A DNA stretch of 64,000 bases from an uncultured Opitutales bacterium (GCA_900546565.1 URDC01000002.1:62001-126000); one strand, 5' to 3'. Shown: positions 36,201 through 44,866, numbered from the stretch's first letter. Program-made: numbers and translations. The notes: generated by a model not told the origin, from the sequence alone.

Positions 36201-36536
36201 CTCAGTTAGACTGATACAGTCTATATAATATGACAGCAACCGTCTAAATCTGCTATATTCATATGGAGATGGCGATTCTGTTTGAGTAGGCAAAGCTTGG
36301 GTTGCGCTTGGATATAACTTGCGAACATTTAATCCTTTCTCTGTGAGTATATATTCTCCGTGAATATTTGCACACACAAGGTTTTCAGACCGCAGAAAAT
36401 TTAACACTTCTTGTCCCGTATATTCGGGGGAAATGCGTTCTAGACCCATCGTCAATGTTGAGTGAGAAATAGGGATAGATTGCTTTTGTGTATTCAACCC
36501 CCAAAGCATTATATACTCTCTTATGTAAGTGTCCAT
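33264..36536 (-). CDS. UPF1-like SF1 helicase fused to a Vsr/DUF559-type nuclease
   Basis: About 1090 residues. A winged-helix-like segment (ANIHGEYILTEKGLNVRKL) lies near the N-terminus. The SF1B helicase core has Walker A GPPGTGKT (about 385), Walker B VIVDEASQ (about 733), VVGDPNQFPP (about 760), VNAFQGGERDLIIFALGY and VATSRARACLLIVGD (about 955). A ~340-residue helical insertion separates motifs I and II. The last 110 residues are a restriction-like nuclease: SPVEQRLYEALL, PVVGRRLDLAL, IDIEIDGKQWH and WKVIRIWATDV. I took the ATG one base after the upstream stop; ATG 36575 in frame is an alternative. Last gene of the five-gene operon; probably unwinds and cuts RNA or DNA. Confidence 0.85.
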   Translation of the reverse strand: MDTYIREYIMLWGLNTQKQSIPISHSTLTMGLERISPEYTGQEVLNFLRSENLVCANIHGEYILTEKGLNVRKLYPSATQALPTQTESPSPYEYSRFRRLLSYYIDCISLTEHAQEYLFDNQLNSKFFVPILPHNWLQGLGTCASSQICITVPSVSKVALMQLLQRSDEDEEIYLGYPVEVFKTKNGNCCYAPIGLIPIDIVNSTATSLNINIRFDEAELNQNWLEFSVPEESRDYIVKSLLNNKANNGLLDLKLSIPIISQFAKGLQSEIDPNLCDKILPVNIKEKKETYNIPVIFVGSGLKYAKTLKKELTYIRDKVSDKELDSTAIAYVFREHPLPVSDAHEYAPLPFIDSNDEQRHALYDALNSPISKVTGPPGTGKTQVAVNIISNLVYNGKTVLFTSMNHKAVHAIEERTLGLLKSSGMNLINFCSNADNSVQNYWYKQNLDLLIGKGLAAYVEDGDIDVRAVIDASKNWLRVAKYYEDREIFIRESGKCLKNLNRVICNLKRLLRSDHFDRNNYDIKKIKRCIFKIKEKEDFSAKNIFRFICWYILKRKSSKESLSYIIDTLPSFADYLSVKDLKDNLKNFVSLLSEYDSTRRDFDNIGVKSKKIPSLERGLRELDYYIDDISKHLISALTYKLANAIKSLSSNLQELDEIKGIMVILKSARSPYFFQRLSKVQYNDAQRGFCKFSQYFPGWATTLLSLSKASPCVPGLFDKVIVDEASQVEIPPIIPALFRAKTVTVVGDPNQFPPVKTMKETRHNYLKSKHGLTDIKDQAYDFMTYSAYDMIRTSPTMLKEHFRCSSDIADFFNSEFYNNNLRVMTNPSKLNFPDALGYKRAIEWIDVTNDLEAEFDSVLSRIKDLIKINYNGSVGIITPLKKHADALRERTYKYSTKLNDFQVNTVNAFQGGERDLIIFALGYTNALSKGERWYIESNENRYIFNVATSRARACLLIVGDRQACLNSGVEVLHNLALCPKDKPYETDNNIRFESPVEQRLYEALLTAGIKTSPQYPVVGRRLDLALVNYKIDIEIDGKQWHLNSEGSRKLDDIYRDLQLQSAGWKVIRIWATDVINDIENCIKKVKEAME

Positions 36537-36537
36537 A

Positions 36538-38859
36538 TTAATCCATTGGAATTCCGTCAAGCGAACCATTTCCATTTATGTAATCGCGAAAACAGCCTAT
36601 CAAATCTTTTATTCCGTTAAAACACGATAATTTCTTTAATTTTTTGGTATCAGTTGACGCCAAAATTGCATAGTAAAGCTCCAAAGTTGCTACATCACTT
36701 TCCCGAATGAACGTTTTGTCGTATTTTCGATATTTTAACAAGAATAACATTGCCTTTAATACGTACCTAAATGACTTAACACTTCTCTTTTCATCTACCC
36801 ATATATCAAAAGTTTCGATTAAATACCACATGCAATCTGTACACGTATATTTTGGTTTAGATTCAAGTGACTTGTCATCTGAAAATATGCTTAACATCTC
36901 GTTATTGAACATCAACATTTCTGCCAATCCGCGAATCCACTCTGTTGATTTGTTTTTGTTTGAAGAGGAAGTTCTTAGAGATTTTTTTAATCTGAGACAA
37001 CATGCGTTGAAATACCTAACAAGAAGATCCTTGCTAGTTAAATTATTTGCACAAAATGTCAGATATTGTTTTTTTATAGGTGATTCTGAATTTGCAGCCT
37101 CCTCAACTTTTTCAATAACATCGGAAACAATATCTTTAAAGTATTTGTCTTTGTCATTTATATACATCCAAGCTATAATACTTGCGATGTCTGATTGCGG
37201 TTTGTAGTTAAAATAGTCATCGTGTAGTTTGAGGTATAAACGAGATAGGATTTTTTCATCTGTGTTAGGTTTATTTTTTTCAGGATCGTTTCCGAAAACA
37301 TTCACTCTTTGAAATCGTTCTATACCCGTTGTGTTCGCGTAGGGATATTGCGATTTTGAAAACATGGATTTCGTTTTGTTAATGACGTTGTTGTTCAAAT
37401 AGTCTAACACCTCTTGTTTTGTACGATCCCAGAGATCTGGATCTGCTTTAACGAGCGGCATATCGATAGGAAAACTACGCTTTAATTCATTTTGCAGAGA
37501 AACCAAACTCTTTTCCGAATTTTCCATCTTCAAAAAATCTAGCTTTATGCTGTTTTCTATAAGAGGTTTTGCTTCTACTTGGACTATGGCGATTCCTTGT
37601 CCTGGAATCATTTCTGACGTCAACGTCAAGTTTTGCTTATGCGTAGATTCTTTGCCGATGTCTTGCTTTAAAATTTTTAGTTGGGAGTCTTTATCGCCCA
37701 AAATCAGAAAAAATTTTGCGAACCTGTTTTGAGGTTCTATATAGCATTCTCTATTTACGTAGCCTTTTTTTATTTCTCCGCCGACACATTGATCATCTTC
37801 TTCAATCAATGTTTTTGCGTCAATAGTCTCCATGTCTCGGTTTTGGACAACCAATCTTAGTGCTTCACACTGATCTAGATATGTCGGTAATTCATTTTTC
37901 TTTCTGTAATAAAATTTTGCTGCTCCATCAAAAGTGGAAGTACAGTTATAGTCAACTATTATGCGTTCTCTTGCAAACGAGAAAGGGATGTCGGCCAATG
38001 TTTCTCCTAATATTACACAATATTTTATACCTTTTAAGTTTTCGGATGTGATGTTTACCTGGTTTTCAATTTTAGGCGAAACATATTCACTCCATATTCC
38101 GTTTATCGGCGCATAGAATTTTTGTTCCCGAGTTCCCCAATACGTTCGTAAAAAGAAATCGTAAACTTCATTGGGAATAGACGTCTGTTTTTTGAAATAA
38201 AAAACATTAGGATAATTTGTTTCCTTATTCTTTTCGATATAAGCTTTTCTCTGAGGAACAAGTTTTAATTGTTTCCCTCGTTCATGCTTTTTCAATGTCA
38301 ATACAGTCCCGTAACATTTCTCACAGCATGTGTCCACAACAAGAATATTATCGCCTTCTTGTGCTCCTCTTTTTTCGAAATCTATTCCAATAACGGATGC
38401 AACAGATCTCCACAATAGTATTGTGTTTTCACGACTAAACACGCCCGAAGATAAAATATATTCTTGCGTCATCGAACTGAAAACATCGGGCACTAAAACA
38501 ATGTTAAAAGAATCCTCAAGATTGAAATTTGTGGCAATATCTGAGTATTGGTATGAGAAATATGCCTTCAGCTTATTTGCCGCATCGTTTTTATTTTCGT
38601 CAAGGTCTTTGAAAATTTCAGAGACTAGAAATATATTTTTGTAATCAGGATGATCCCCACAGATTATATCACTAACTTCTGGGGAGTTACAGTTTTGTAT
38701 GTACGGAGTTCTATTAACATTTTCTTTGGGGTATATCAATGAACGGGATAATGGGAAAGGTTTATCACGTTCATTGATGGTTTCTTCCGACATAGACAAA
38801 TCTACATTGTATTGCCTAAGTTCAAACTTTGTCGTAATGTCGAATACATTTAGTATCAT
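36538..38859 (-). CDS. degenerate Hsp70/actin-fold protein
   Basis: A 773-residue protein with an Hsp70-like architecture but poor motif conservation. An NBD-like segment reads NIVLVPDVFSSMTQEYIL (about 118-135), then LLWRSVASVIGIDF and ILVVDTCCEKCYGTVLTL (about 170-187), where Hsp70 would have the phosphate-binding DLGGGTFD motif. A beta-rich middle (NLTLTSEMIPGQGIAIVQV) resembles the substrate domain, and the C-terminal 300 residues are helical. Loss of the glycines suggests altered or absent ATP hydrolysis. Its ATG overlaps the upstream stop (ATGA). Hsp70 homologues are a reported component of CoCoNuT systems, which supports the assignment. Confidence 0.55.
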   Translation of the reverse strand: MILNVFDITTKFELRQYNVDLSMSEETINERDKPFPLSRSLIYPKENVNRTPYIQNCNSPEVSDIICGDHPDYKNIFLVSEIFKDLDENKNDAANKLKAYFSYQYSDIATNFNLEDSFNIVLVPDVFSSMTQEYILSSGVFSRENTILLWRSVASVIGIDFEKRGAQEGDNILVVDTCCEKCYGTVLTLKKHERGKQLKLVPQRKAYIEKNKETNYPNVFYFKKQTSIPNEVYDFFLRTYWGTREQKFYAPINGIWSEYVSPKIENQVNITSENLKGIKYCVILGETLADIPFSFARERIIVDYNCTSTFDGAAKFYYRKKNELPTYLDQCEALRLVVQNRDMETIDAKTLIEEDDQCVGGEIKKGYVNRECYIEPQNRFAKFFLILGDKDSQLKILKQDIGKESTHKQNLTLTSEMIPGQGIAIVQVEAKPLIENSIKLDFLKMENSEKSLVSLQNELKRSFPIDMPLVKADPDLWDRTKQEVLDYLNNNVINKTKSMFSKSQYPYANTTGIERFQRVNVFGNDPEKNKPNTDEKILSRLYLKLHDDYFNYKPQSDIASIIAWMYINDKDKYFKDIVSDVIEKVEEAANSESPIKKQYLTFCANNLTSKDLLVRYFNACCLRLKKSLRTSSSNKNKSTEWIRGLAEMLMFNNEMLSIFSDDKSLESKPKYTCTDCMWYLIETFDIWVDEKRSVKSFRYVLKAMLFLLKYRKYDKTFIRESDVATLELYYAILASTDTKKLKKLSCFNGIKDLIGCFRDYINGNGSLDGIPMD

Positions 38860-40094
38860 ATCAATCCTTCATAGTTAAAGTTGTCGTTATATGATACGTA
38901 ATTACCTTTGATGTTTGCTGAAGAGGCATTAAATACAACATATACATTTCCATCGTCGGGGAAAGTGATCTCTTTTCTGAAAGAAGATGGAATATACACT
39001 GGCACGTATGTTGTTTTTTGAGGGGAGGTTCTAAAAAATTTTGAGATTTTCAAACATGGAGTTCCGATTGCGGTCGCCTCAATTTTCATTTCAAAAATGG
39101 ATTTATCAGGTTTTGTAAACAGATTAAAAAAAGATGTTAACGTAAAGAATCTCCCGTTTTCAGGTAAAAATGTAATCCAAGCTTCATTACGAAAAACAGG
39201 GGTTTCATCCGTTCGCTTCCCATTCGAAAATGTAGTTGCATTTAAAACAAAGTATTCTGCAAACAGGTTATATCGAAACTTCCAAACCAGCTCTGATAAT
39301 TGCGTTTGATGAATCAGAAGACGATATGCTTCCCATATGATTGAATACATTGGATGATATTGTAGGGTATAATTGGGAATCACCGAATTCTTCAAATTTG
39401 AAATGGATTTAAACGTAGTCGAATTCAGTTCTTCTTTACAAAAGTTCTCTAGGGATTTAACAGCAATGACAATGGCATTATTAGGATAATCATTTTGGTA
39501 CTTCTTCAGATATCTTGCCGCTATCGGTATGATTCTTTTTAGGAAGTCTTTCAGTACCTGATTTTCAAGTATATCTATATTTTCTTTTCGGACAACTGCG
39601 TATATTTTTTGGGAGTCTCCGGCTTTTTCAAATTTAGTCCGACCTGGTTGTTTAGTTAACCATCTTATACAATAAGAATCAATTTGTTGAACGGCAGATA
39701 AATGAATTTTTTCGCGTTTTCGTTGTAGTGTTGTCTTTAACGATTTCGTCAATTTTCTTAAAAGCGGAAAATGTCTTTGTGCAATGGTAGTAATTATGCG
39801 TCGAGGAGGCTCTTTTTTTATTTTTTTTGTTAATTCGTCTTCAATATAATCCCAAGATATTGGTAAAGCTCTTTTCTTTGAATATGCTTTGTGTTGATTC
39901 TGCAAATAATGCTCTTCGGCTTTAAATCTTATGTATGTGATGTCGTCTACTATTTTATTTATCAGCTCGAATTCAATATTAACTGTGGAGGATTCCTCCG
40001 ACATCAAAAATTTCTTAAAATCAGTAGAACCTATAAAAGATTCGTCATTATAGTACTCCCCAAGCGATGTCAATGTAGTATCCATATAATTCAT
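38856..40094 (-). CDS. McrC-like DUF2357 protein
   Basis: A 412-residue protein taken from ATG 40094, which forms TAATG with the upstream stop; a GTG start at 40115 would add seven residues. The helical core includes ENQVLKDFLKRIIPIAARYL (about 185-205) and LWRL-like segments typical of DUF2357, the domain of McrC and LlaJI proteins that stimulates the partner McrB motor. I cannot find a convincing PD-(D/E)xK nuclease at the C-terminus; KPDKSIFEMK has the letters but the wrong spacing. So it may be a structural adaptor and not a nuclease. Confidence 0.65.
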   Translation of the reverse strand: MNYMDTTLTSLGEYYNDESFIGSTDFKKFLMSEESSTVNIEFELINKIVDDITYIRFKAEEHYLQNQHKAYSKKRALPISWDYIEDELTKKIKKEPPRRIITTIAQRHFPLLRKLTKSLKTTLQRKREKIHLSAVQQIDSYCIRWLTKQPGRTKFEKAGDSQKIYAVVRKENIDILENQVLKDFLKRIIPIAARYLKKYQNDYPNNAIVIAVKSLENFCKEELNSTTFKSISNLKNSVIPNYTLQYHPMYSIIWEAYRLLIHQTQLSELVWKFRYNLFAEYFVLNATTFSNGKRTDETPVFRNEAWITFLPENGRFFTLTSFFNLFTKPDKSIFEMKIEATAIGTPCLKISKFFRTSPQKTTYVPVYIPSSFRKEITFPDDGNVYVVFNASSANIKGNYVSYNDNFNYEGLI

Positions 40095-42034
40095 TAACGC
40101 ATAATGCCGCGCCACTGGAAGAACACGGAATCATCCGATTTCCTTGCATTTGAAAAAGCTTCGGACAATTTTTCATCTTTGATTTTATCAATATGCTCTC
40201 CGATTCTCTCTAACACTTCGCGAACAATCTTGTCTTCCATTTCGATACCAGTCAATTTTGGCAAAATTTTCATCTCGATCTGATCAGCGATTGCATTACT
40301 TCGACCAATTTTAGAGTTATCAGGATAATTTACAACATAATTGGAAATGCCTTGGTAGACTCTATGCGCAAATGGTCTTCCAATCCGCGCAAGTTCGTCG
40401 TTTATCGGGGTAATTATTTCGTTTATAAAATCTGAATCCGATTTTTTTATGGATTTATTTACCCATTTTTCCCACGTACCATAGGTAAGCTTTTCATCGC
40501 TGTGTGATTTCAAAAATTTATCTATGGTCGGGTGCAAATCTAATGAACTAGGACGGCCAAAACGCATCACATTTGACCTATCCATAACTTTGTCGGAAAG
40601 AGACTGGGTTGATTCATCTTCGTTCATTGTCCCTACAAAAAGCGTATTTTTGTTTACAAACATTCTGCGCATCCCAACATCTTTTCCACTTGAGCCACAC
40701 TCCAATTCTATTTCAGCTGGTTTACGTTGATCGTCTAGAGAGCAATTCTTCCCTCTTCTAACTTCGAGTTTACTCAGCATATCGCTAAAATAATATTCAA
40801 CCTTTGCCAGATTCATTTCGTCCAAAAGAACCATGTTCATTGGCAAATTTTTGACATCTCCCGAAAACTCTTTTTTTGCTTTTTTATTGTTATATATATC
40901 GCAACTCCAAATCAATCTGGACAGTTCGGTCGCCTTAAAGCGGGTTTCCATATAATTATAAAATCCGAACAAATCTTGAGGGCCATCCCATCTCGGTTGA
41001 ACGGCAATTTGTAGAAAGTTAAAACCAAGTTCACTCGCGTATAACTGAGGAAGAAGGCTTTTCCCTGTTCCAGATATTCCGGCAAGCACAACCAGAGGGG
41101 AGGAATCTTGAACTTTTAAACCAGTGTGGAATGCATTTATTGTTCTGTCGTCGAATACAATATTATTCTTCCTTAATTTATCTTTAAATTCAGATAAAAA
41201 TTTCTGTTCTTCGATGTGCTTTTCCGATTTTACCAAAGGAATGGGTTGTTTGTCTAAGTCCTCCCATTTGAAATCCTCGATACCTTTGGTCTCAGCCTTT
41301 TTTGTATCGAGCAATAAGTCAAGGGTTGATTTCTCTGCGTTTAAAGCACGAATACTTTCTCTGTAGTGCTTTTCTTCTTCTCCTAACGCTAAACACGACG
41401 AATCCAAGCGTTTTCGCTCTTCTTCCATTCTTTCAATGTCATTTTTTAGTCTTTTGCATTTAGCATCTAATTCTTCAGATTCAACCTTGAGGGATTCCAG
41501 TTTTTCAGTTACTTGGAGCAGTGCCTTTTCTTTCTGTAAAAGTTGGTCTTTCTTAACTTCTATTTCTGCTATTATTTGTTCATTTTTATTCAATTGTTGC
41601 TCTTGCCCTTGTAATTTTCCCGCCGCGTTTTGTATTTCCAGATTAATATTAGCAAGTTCTTCTTTGGCTTTGTTGTAAATATCTTTAACATTTTCTATAT
41701 CATTATTTGTTCTGTAAATAGTGCTTCGCTTCTCTGCAAGCTCCTCGTCATATTTATCCAAAAATTCTTTGGCAATTTTTCCGTCAAGAATCGATTGTTC
41801 ATATATTTTGGATTCTTTGTTCAATTCTTGGTTTTTTATTGTTAACGCATTGTTTGTATTTTGAGCAACCGCAATTTGTTCATTTAGAGAGTTTATTTGA
41901 CATTGAAGCTCGTTTTTCCTTTGAAATAAAGGCGCAAGATCCCTTGACTTTTTAAAATAATAAATAGAGAGAACAGCGAGCAATACAGCTGAAAACGAGC
42001 ACAACCCCCAGAGAACTAATACCTGATAAATCAT
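40094..42034 (-). CDS. membrane-anchored coiled-coil McrB-like AAA+ protein
   Basis: A 646-residue protein: one N-terminal membrane helix (LVLWGLCSFSAVLLAVLSIY), a ~230-residue coiled coil, then a McrB-type AAA+ motor. Walker A is LAGISGTGKS (about 320), Walker B is MVLLDEMNLAKVEYYFSDML (about 400), and LFVGTMNEDESTQSLSDKV (about 465) is the McrB family sensor and nucleotide-specificity segment, followed by MDRSNVMRF. ATG 42034 is preferred to the TTG at 42043. It starts 25 bp after the coiled-coil gene and overlaps the McrC-like start. McrB motors hydrolyse GTP; here nucleotide use is not known. Confidence 0.85.
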   Translation of the reverse strand: MIYQVLVLWGLCSFSAVLLAVLSIYYFKKSRDLAPLFQRKNELQCQINSLNEQIAVAQNTNNALTIKNQELNKESKIYEQSILDGKIAKEFLDKYDEELAEKRSTIYRTNNDIENVKDIYNKAKEELANINLEIQNAAGKLQGQEQQLNKNEQIIAEIEVKKDQLLQKEKALLQVTEKLESLKVESEELDAKCKRLKNDIERMEEERKRLDSSCLALGEEEKHYRESIRALNAEKSTLDLLLDTKKAETKGIEDFKWEDLDKQPIPLVKSEKHIEEQKFLSEFKDKLRKNNIVFDDRTINAFHTGLKVQDSSPLVVLAGISGTGKSLLPQLYASELGFNFLQIAVQPRWDGPQDLFGFYNYMETRFKATELSRLIWSCDIYNNKKAKKEFSGDVKNLPMNMVLLDEMNLAKVEYYFSDMLSKLEVRRGKNCSLDDQRKPAEIELECGSSGKDVGMRRMFVNKNTLFVGTMNEDESTQSLSDKVMDRSNVMRFGRPSSLDLHPTIDKFLKSHSDEKLTYGTWEKWVNKSIKKSDSDFINEIITPINDELARIGRPFAHRVYQGISNYVVNYPDNSKIGRSNAIADQIEMKILPKLTGIEMEDKIVREVLERIGEHIDKIKDEKLSEAFSNARKSDDSVFFQWRGIMR

Positions 42035-42059
42035 GTTATACAATTATTTTGATTTTTAC

Positions 42060-43277
42060 TTATTTTATATCGCGCGTTTTTATTTCAGCATTTAACCTAT
42101 GAAGCTCATTGGTCTTTGCCCGAATTTCAAGCGATATTTGTTCTTTTTCTTTTATTAGCGCATTCAATTTTTTTGTTTCATCACATATTCGATTTGACAA
42201 GTCGTTCAAATTAATTGCATATCCCCCCATTTGTTTAACCAATTCGTTGTATTCGGTACGTTTTTTATCCAATTTTACAGCTAAATTTTTGTCTACCTCA
42301 AGCTTTTCACTAACAGAAGCCAATTCATTAGTCTTCTTGATAATTTCTTTGTTCAGAATGTTAAGTTGCGTATTGTCTTTGTTCATTTTTTCTGACAAAG
42401 ATTGGAATTCTCTTCTTGTTCCTGCTAATTTTTCCGTTAAAGACGCGATCTCAACATTTAGTTCATTCTTCTCTTTTTCTTGCTCTTTTAGTGCAACTTT
42501 AATGGAGTTAAAGCGGGTTGTTTCTTCATTTATTGCTTTTTTTATCTTTAAAAGCTCCGCCTTGTTTAACTCTATTGCCTCTATAGTGTCTACAGAAATT
42601 CTCTTTTCTGATATTTCTTTTACCAAATCAGACTTCTTCTTTTTGTTGGACTCGATTTCAATAAGTAATTTGTCATTTTCGTTTTTTAGCATATTGGAGC
42701 GATTTAGCTCTCCGGATAAGTTTATGACTTGAGCTGACAAATCGGCTAACAATGCTTTCGTTTCAGCCTCTCGTTTTGTGGCGTTTTCAAGATCTGCGGA
42801 GAGAATTGTCTTCTGTTTCAATAAATTTGAAACAGATTCATCGAGTGTATTTTTTTGTTTTGAAAGGTCTTCGACTTGTTTTTTCAGAAATTCTATCTCT
42901 TTGAGCTTTTCTTCTCTCGATTTTATTTGCGTCTCAATTTCTATCAATGAATTTTTAGATAATTCATATTTTTTTATGGTTTCTGATAGCGTAGAATCAA
43001 GATACGAAAGCTCCTTCGCGTACCCAGCCTGTTTTGCCTTAAACTCTCTTTCTGCCGAATCTTTTTTTTGTTTTATCTCTTTTTCAGAGTTAGTTCGAAT
43101 CACTTGTATTTCTTTTTCGACTGATCCTCTTCGAGTATCCCAATCAACATACCCCCAAACGATAACAGATAAAGATCCAAGGAAAAATGTTAACGGTAGT
43201 ATAAAAAAACATTCCAAATAGCATTCTAAGATTTGCTTCTTTGCAAAGGTTATGACGTTAAGACATATTCTTTTCAT
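42060..43277 (-). CDS. membrane-anchored coiled-coil protein
   Basis: A 405-residue protein with one membrane segment (about 20-45, FFILPLTFFLGSLSVIVWGY) and then an almost unbroken heptad-rich coiled coil of about 350 residues (for example EIETQIKSREEKLKEIEFLK). There is no enzymatic motif. It is the first gene of the operon, 25 bp before the McrB-like gene, whose own N-terminus has the same anchor-plus-coil design, so the two may co-assemble into a membrane platform. Long coiled coils are a defining trait of CoCoNuT systems. Confidence 0.75.
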   Translation of the reverse strand: MKRICLNVITFAKKQILECYLECFFILPLTFFLGSLSVIVWGYVDWDTRRGSVEKEIQVIRTNSEKEIKQKKDSAEREFKAKQAGYAKELSYLDSTLSETIKKYELSKNSLIEIETQIKSREEKLKEIEFLKKQVEDLSKQKNTLDESVSNLLKQKTILSADLENATKREAETKALLADLSAQVINLSGELNRSNMLKNENDKLLIEIESNKKKKSDLVKEISEKRISVDTIEAIELNKAELLKIKKAINEETTRFNSIKVALKEQEKEKNELNVEIASLTEKLAGTRREFQSLSEKMNKDNTQLNILNKEIIKKTNELASVSEKLEVDKNLAVKLDKKRTEYNELVKQMGGYAINLNDLSNRICDETKKLNALIKEKEQISLEIRAKTNELHRLNAEIKTRDIK

Positions 43278-43410
43278 GGAAATTGTTTTGACATATGTAG
43301 TAATATAGTCAAGTAAACATAATAACTCCGCCGAATAAACCTCCTATTGGACAATTCTTTTGTAAATCATTGGAATTCTCCTAAAAATTCAACGATTTGG
43401 AATTTTTTGC

Positions 43411-44637
43411 CTACAGCGCGAATGCGGGGATTGTTTTGACGGTGTCTTTAATTAGGATTGAGTCGGGGTAGAGGCTTATTAGGGCGCCTGTGCCGACTGG
43501 CGTTTTCAATTCGGCGAGTTTATTGAAGTGTTTTACGTCCGACTTTGAGACAGTGGCGGCTTTCTTAAACTCAACGGGGTATATTTTGCCGTTGCGCTCT
43601 ATCACGAGGTCGATTTCGTTTTTATCCTTGTCTCGGTAATAGTAAAAATTGGGAGTTTCTCCTGCGTTTACATAGCCTTTAATGATTTCAGCAACGCACC
43701 ACGATTCGAAAAATGCGCCCGCCATTGCGCCGTTCATCAGCACTTCGGGTGAAGTCCAGCCCGTCAAAAATGCGGCAAGCCCCGTATCGAGCATATGCAG
43801 TTTCGGCGTCGAAACCATATTGCGGGTTTTGTTGCGCGAATAAGGATAGAGCAATTTTACGATGCCTGAAGTCTCCAAAATGCTCAGGTAGCTTTTAGCC
43901 GTAGGCTGCGAAATGTCGGCATCGCGGGCGAGGCTTGAATAGTTCAGCATTTGCCCGGTACGTGCTGCAACCGCGCGGAGGAAATCGTAGAATTTGTGCT
44001 CGTCGGCAACCTGCGTCAACGCGCGAACATCGCGCATAAGATAGGTCTGAATATAAGACTGGAAGAACGCCGACCAAATGTTCGTATCGGGATTTGCCGT
44101 TGCGATTTCGGGATACGACCCGCGCCAAATTCGCGTGAACACTTCGATGGGCGATTTTGCAGGAACGCTCGGCAGCGGGTTGTCAGGCAAAAACGGCTGG
44201 GATTTGCGTCCGTCAAGTTCGGCGTTCGAAAGTCCGTAAAGATTCAATATGCCGACGCGCCCCGCGAGCGACTCCGACACGCCCTTCATCAAATGAAACT
44301 GCTGCGATCCCGTAAGCCAGAACATTCCCTTTGCCTTTTCGGGCGAAGTTTGGCGGACTTCGTCAACGACAGCCTTGATATACGGCAAAAGCTCGGGAAC
44401 GTTCTGGATTTCGTCAAATATAACTGGGGCGGGATTATTGGCAAGGAACAGTCGCGGGTCTTCGCGAGCCTGCTTTTGAATGTCAAGCGGGTCGAGCGAG
44501 ACGTATTTACGCGACGGCTCTGCAACTTTTCGCAAGAAAGTGCTTTTACCAACCTGTCGTGCCCCGATTACCAGCACGATGGGGAAAAACGAATTAACAC
44601 GCTCGAAAGCTTCCTTGATATTGCGTTCAACGAACAT
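43411..44637 (-). CDS. AAA-family ATPase with DUF4143 domain (copy 2)
   Basis: A 408-residue relative of the ATPase at 31860-32990. Walker A is IGARQVGKSTFLRK (about 22-35), Walker B PAPVIFDEIQNVPE, then FWLTGSQQFHLMKGVSESLAG, a winged helix (NYSSLARDADISQPTAKSYL) and a C-terminal PD-(D/E)xK-like pattern in YYRDKDKNEIDLVIERNGK then YPVEFKKA. It lies 133 bp downstream of nothing co-directional and 133 bp before the operon start region ends, so it is probably its own unit. Repeated palindromes directly upstream of its start codon suggest autoregulation. Confidence 0.86.
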   Translation of the reverse strand: MFVERNIKEAFERVNSFFPIVLVIGARQVGKSTFLRKVAEPSRKYVSLDPLDIQKQAREDPRLFLANNPAPVIFDEIQNVPELLPYIKAVVDEVRQTSPEKAKGMFWLTGSQQFHLMKGVSESLAGRVGILNLYGLSNAELDGRKSQPFLPDNPLPSVPAKSPIEVFTRIWRGSYPEIATANPDTNIWSAFFQSYIQTYLMRDVRALTQVADEHKFYDFLRAVAARTGQMLNYSSLARDADISQPTAKSYLSILETSGIVKLLYPYSRNKTRNMVSTPKLHMLDTGLAAFLTGWTSPEVLMNGAMAGAFFESWCVAEIIKGYVNAGETPNFYYYRDKDKNEIDLVIERNGKIYPVEFKKAATVSKSDVKHFNKLAELKTPVGTGALISLYPDSILIKDTVKTIPAFAL

Positions 44638-44644
44638 AAAACCT

Positions 44645-44737
44645 CCTACAATTCAAAATCTAATTTTAGATTATCGGAGATTTTAAGCCTTAGTCAAGCA
44701 AAATTTCTACAATTCAAAACGTAATTTTGAATTGTAG
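44645..44737. promoter_or_regulatory. repeated CTACAATTCAAAA operator-like sites
   Basis: Three copies: CCTACAATTCAAAA at 44645-44658, eight bases upstream of the ATPase ATG, and a perfect palindrome CTACAATTCAAAA (44707-44719), CGTAA, TTTTGAATTGTAG (44725-44737). The arrangement is that of a dimer-bound operator plus an extra half site. Confidence 0.6.
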
Positions 44738-44827
44738 GAAACTATACGCAACCTACACTCAGCCAAACGCATATTTTCTTGCTTACTTTATGTGATTTTC
44801 TTGCCGATAAAAAATGCCTCCTATGTG

Positions 44828-44866
44828 CACAAAAAAAGTCGCGGGAATGACCGCGACTTTTTTTAT
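44828..44866. terminator. terminator of the HU-like gene
   Basis: AAAGTCGCGG (44835-44844) pairs with CCGCGACTTT (44851-44860), with A7 and T7 flanks; works in either direction. Confidence 0.85.

Noticed and set aside
39040..39120. PD-(D/E)xK nuclease in the McrC-like protein (KPDKSIFEMK)
   Set aside because: Spacing between the PD and ExK elements is too short and the surrounding strands do not fit.
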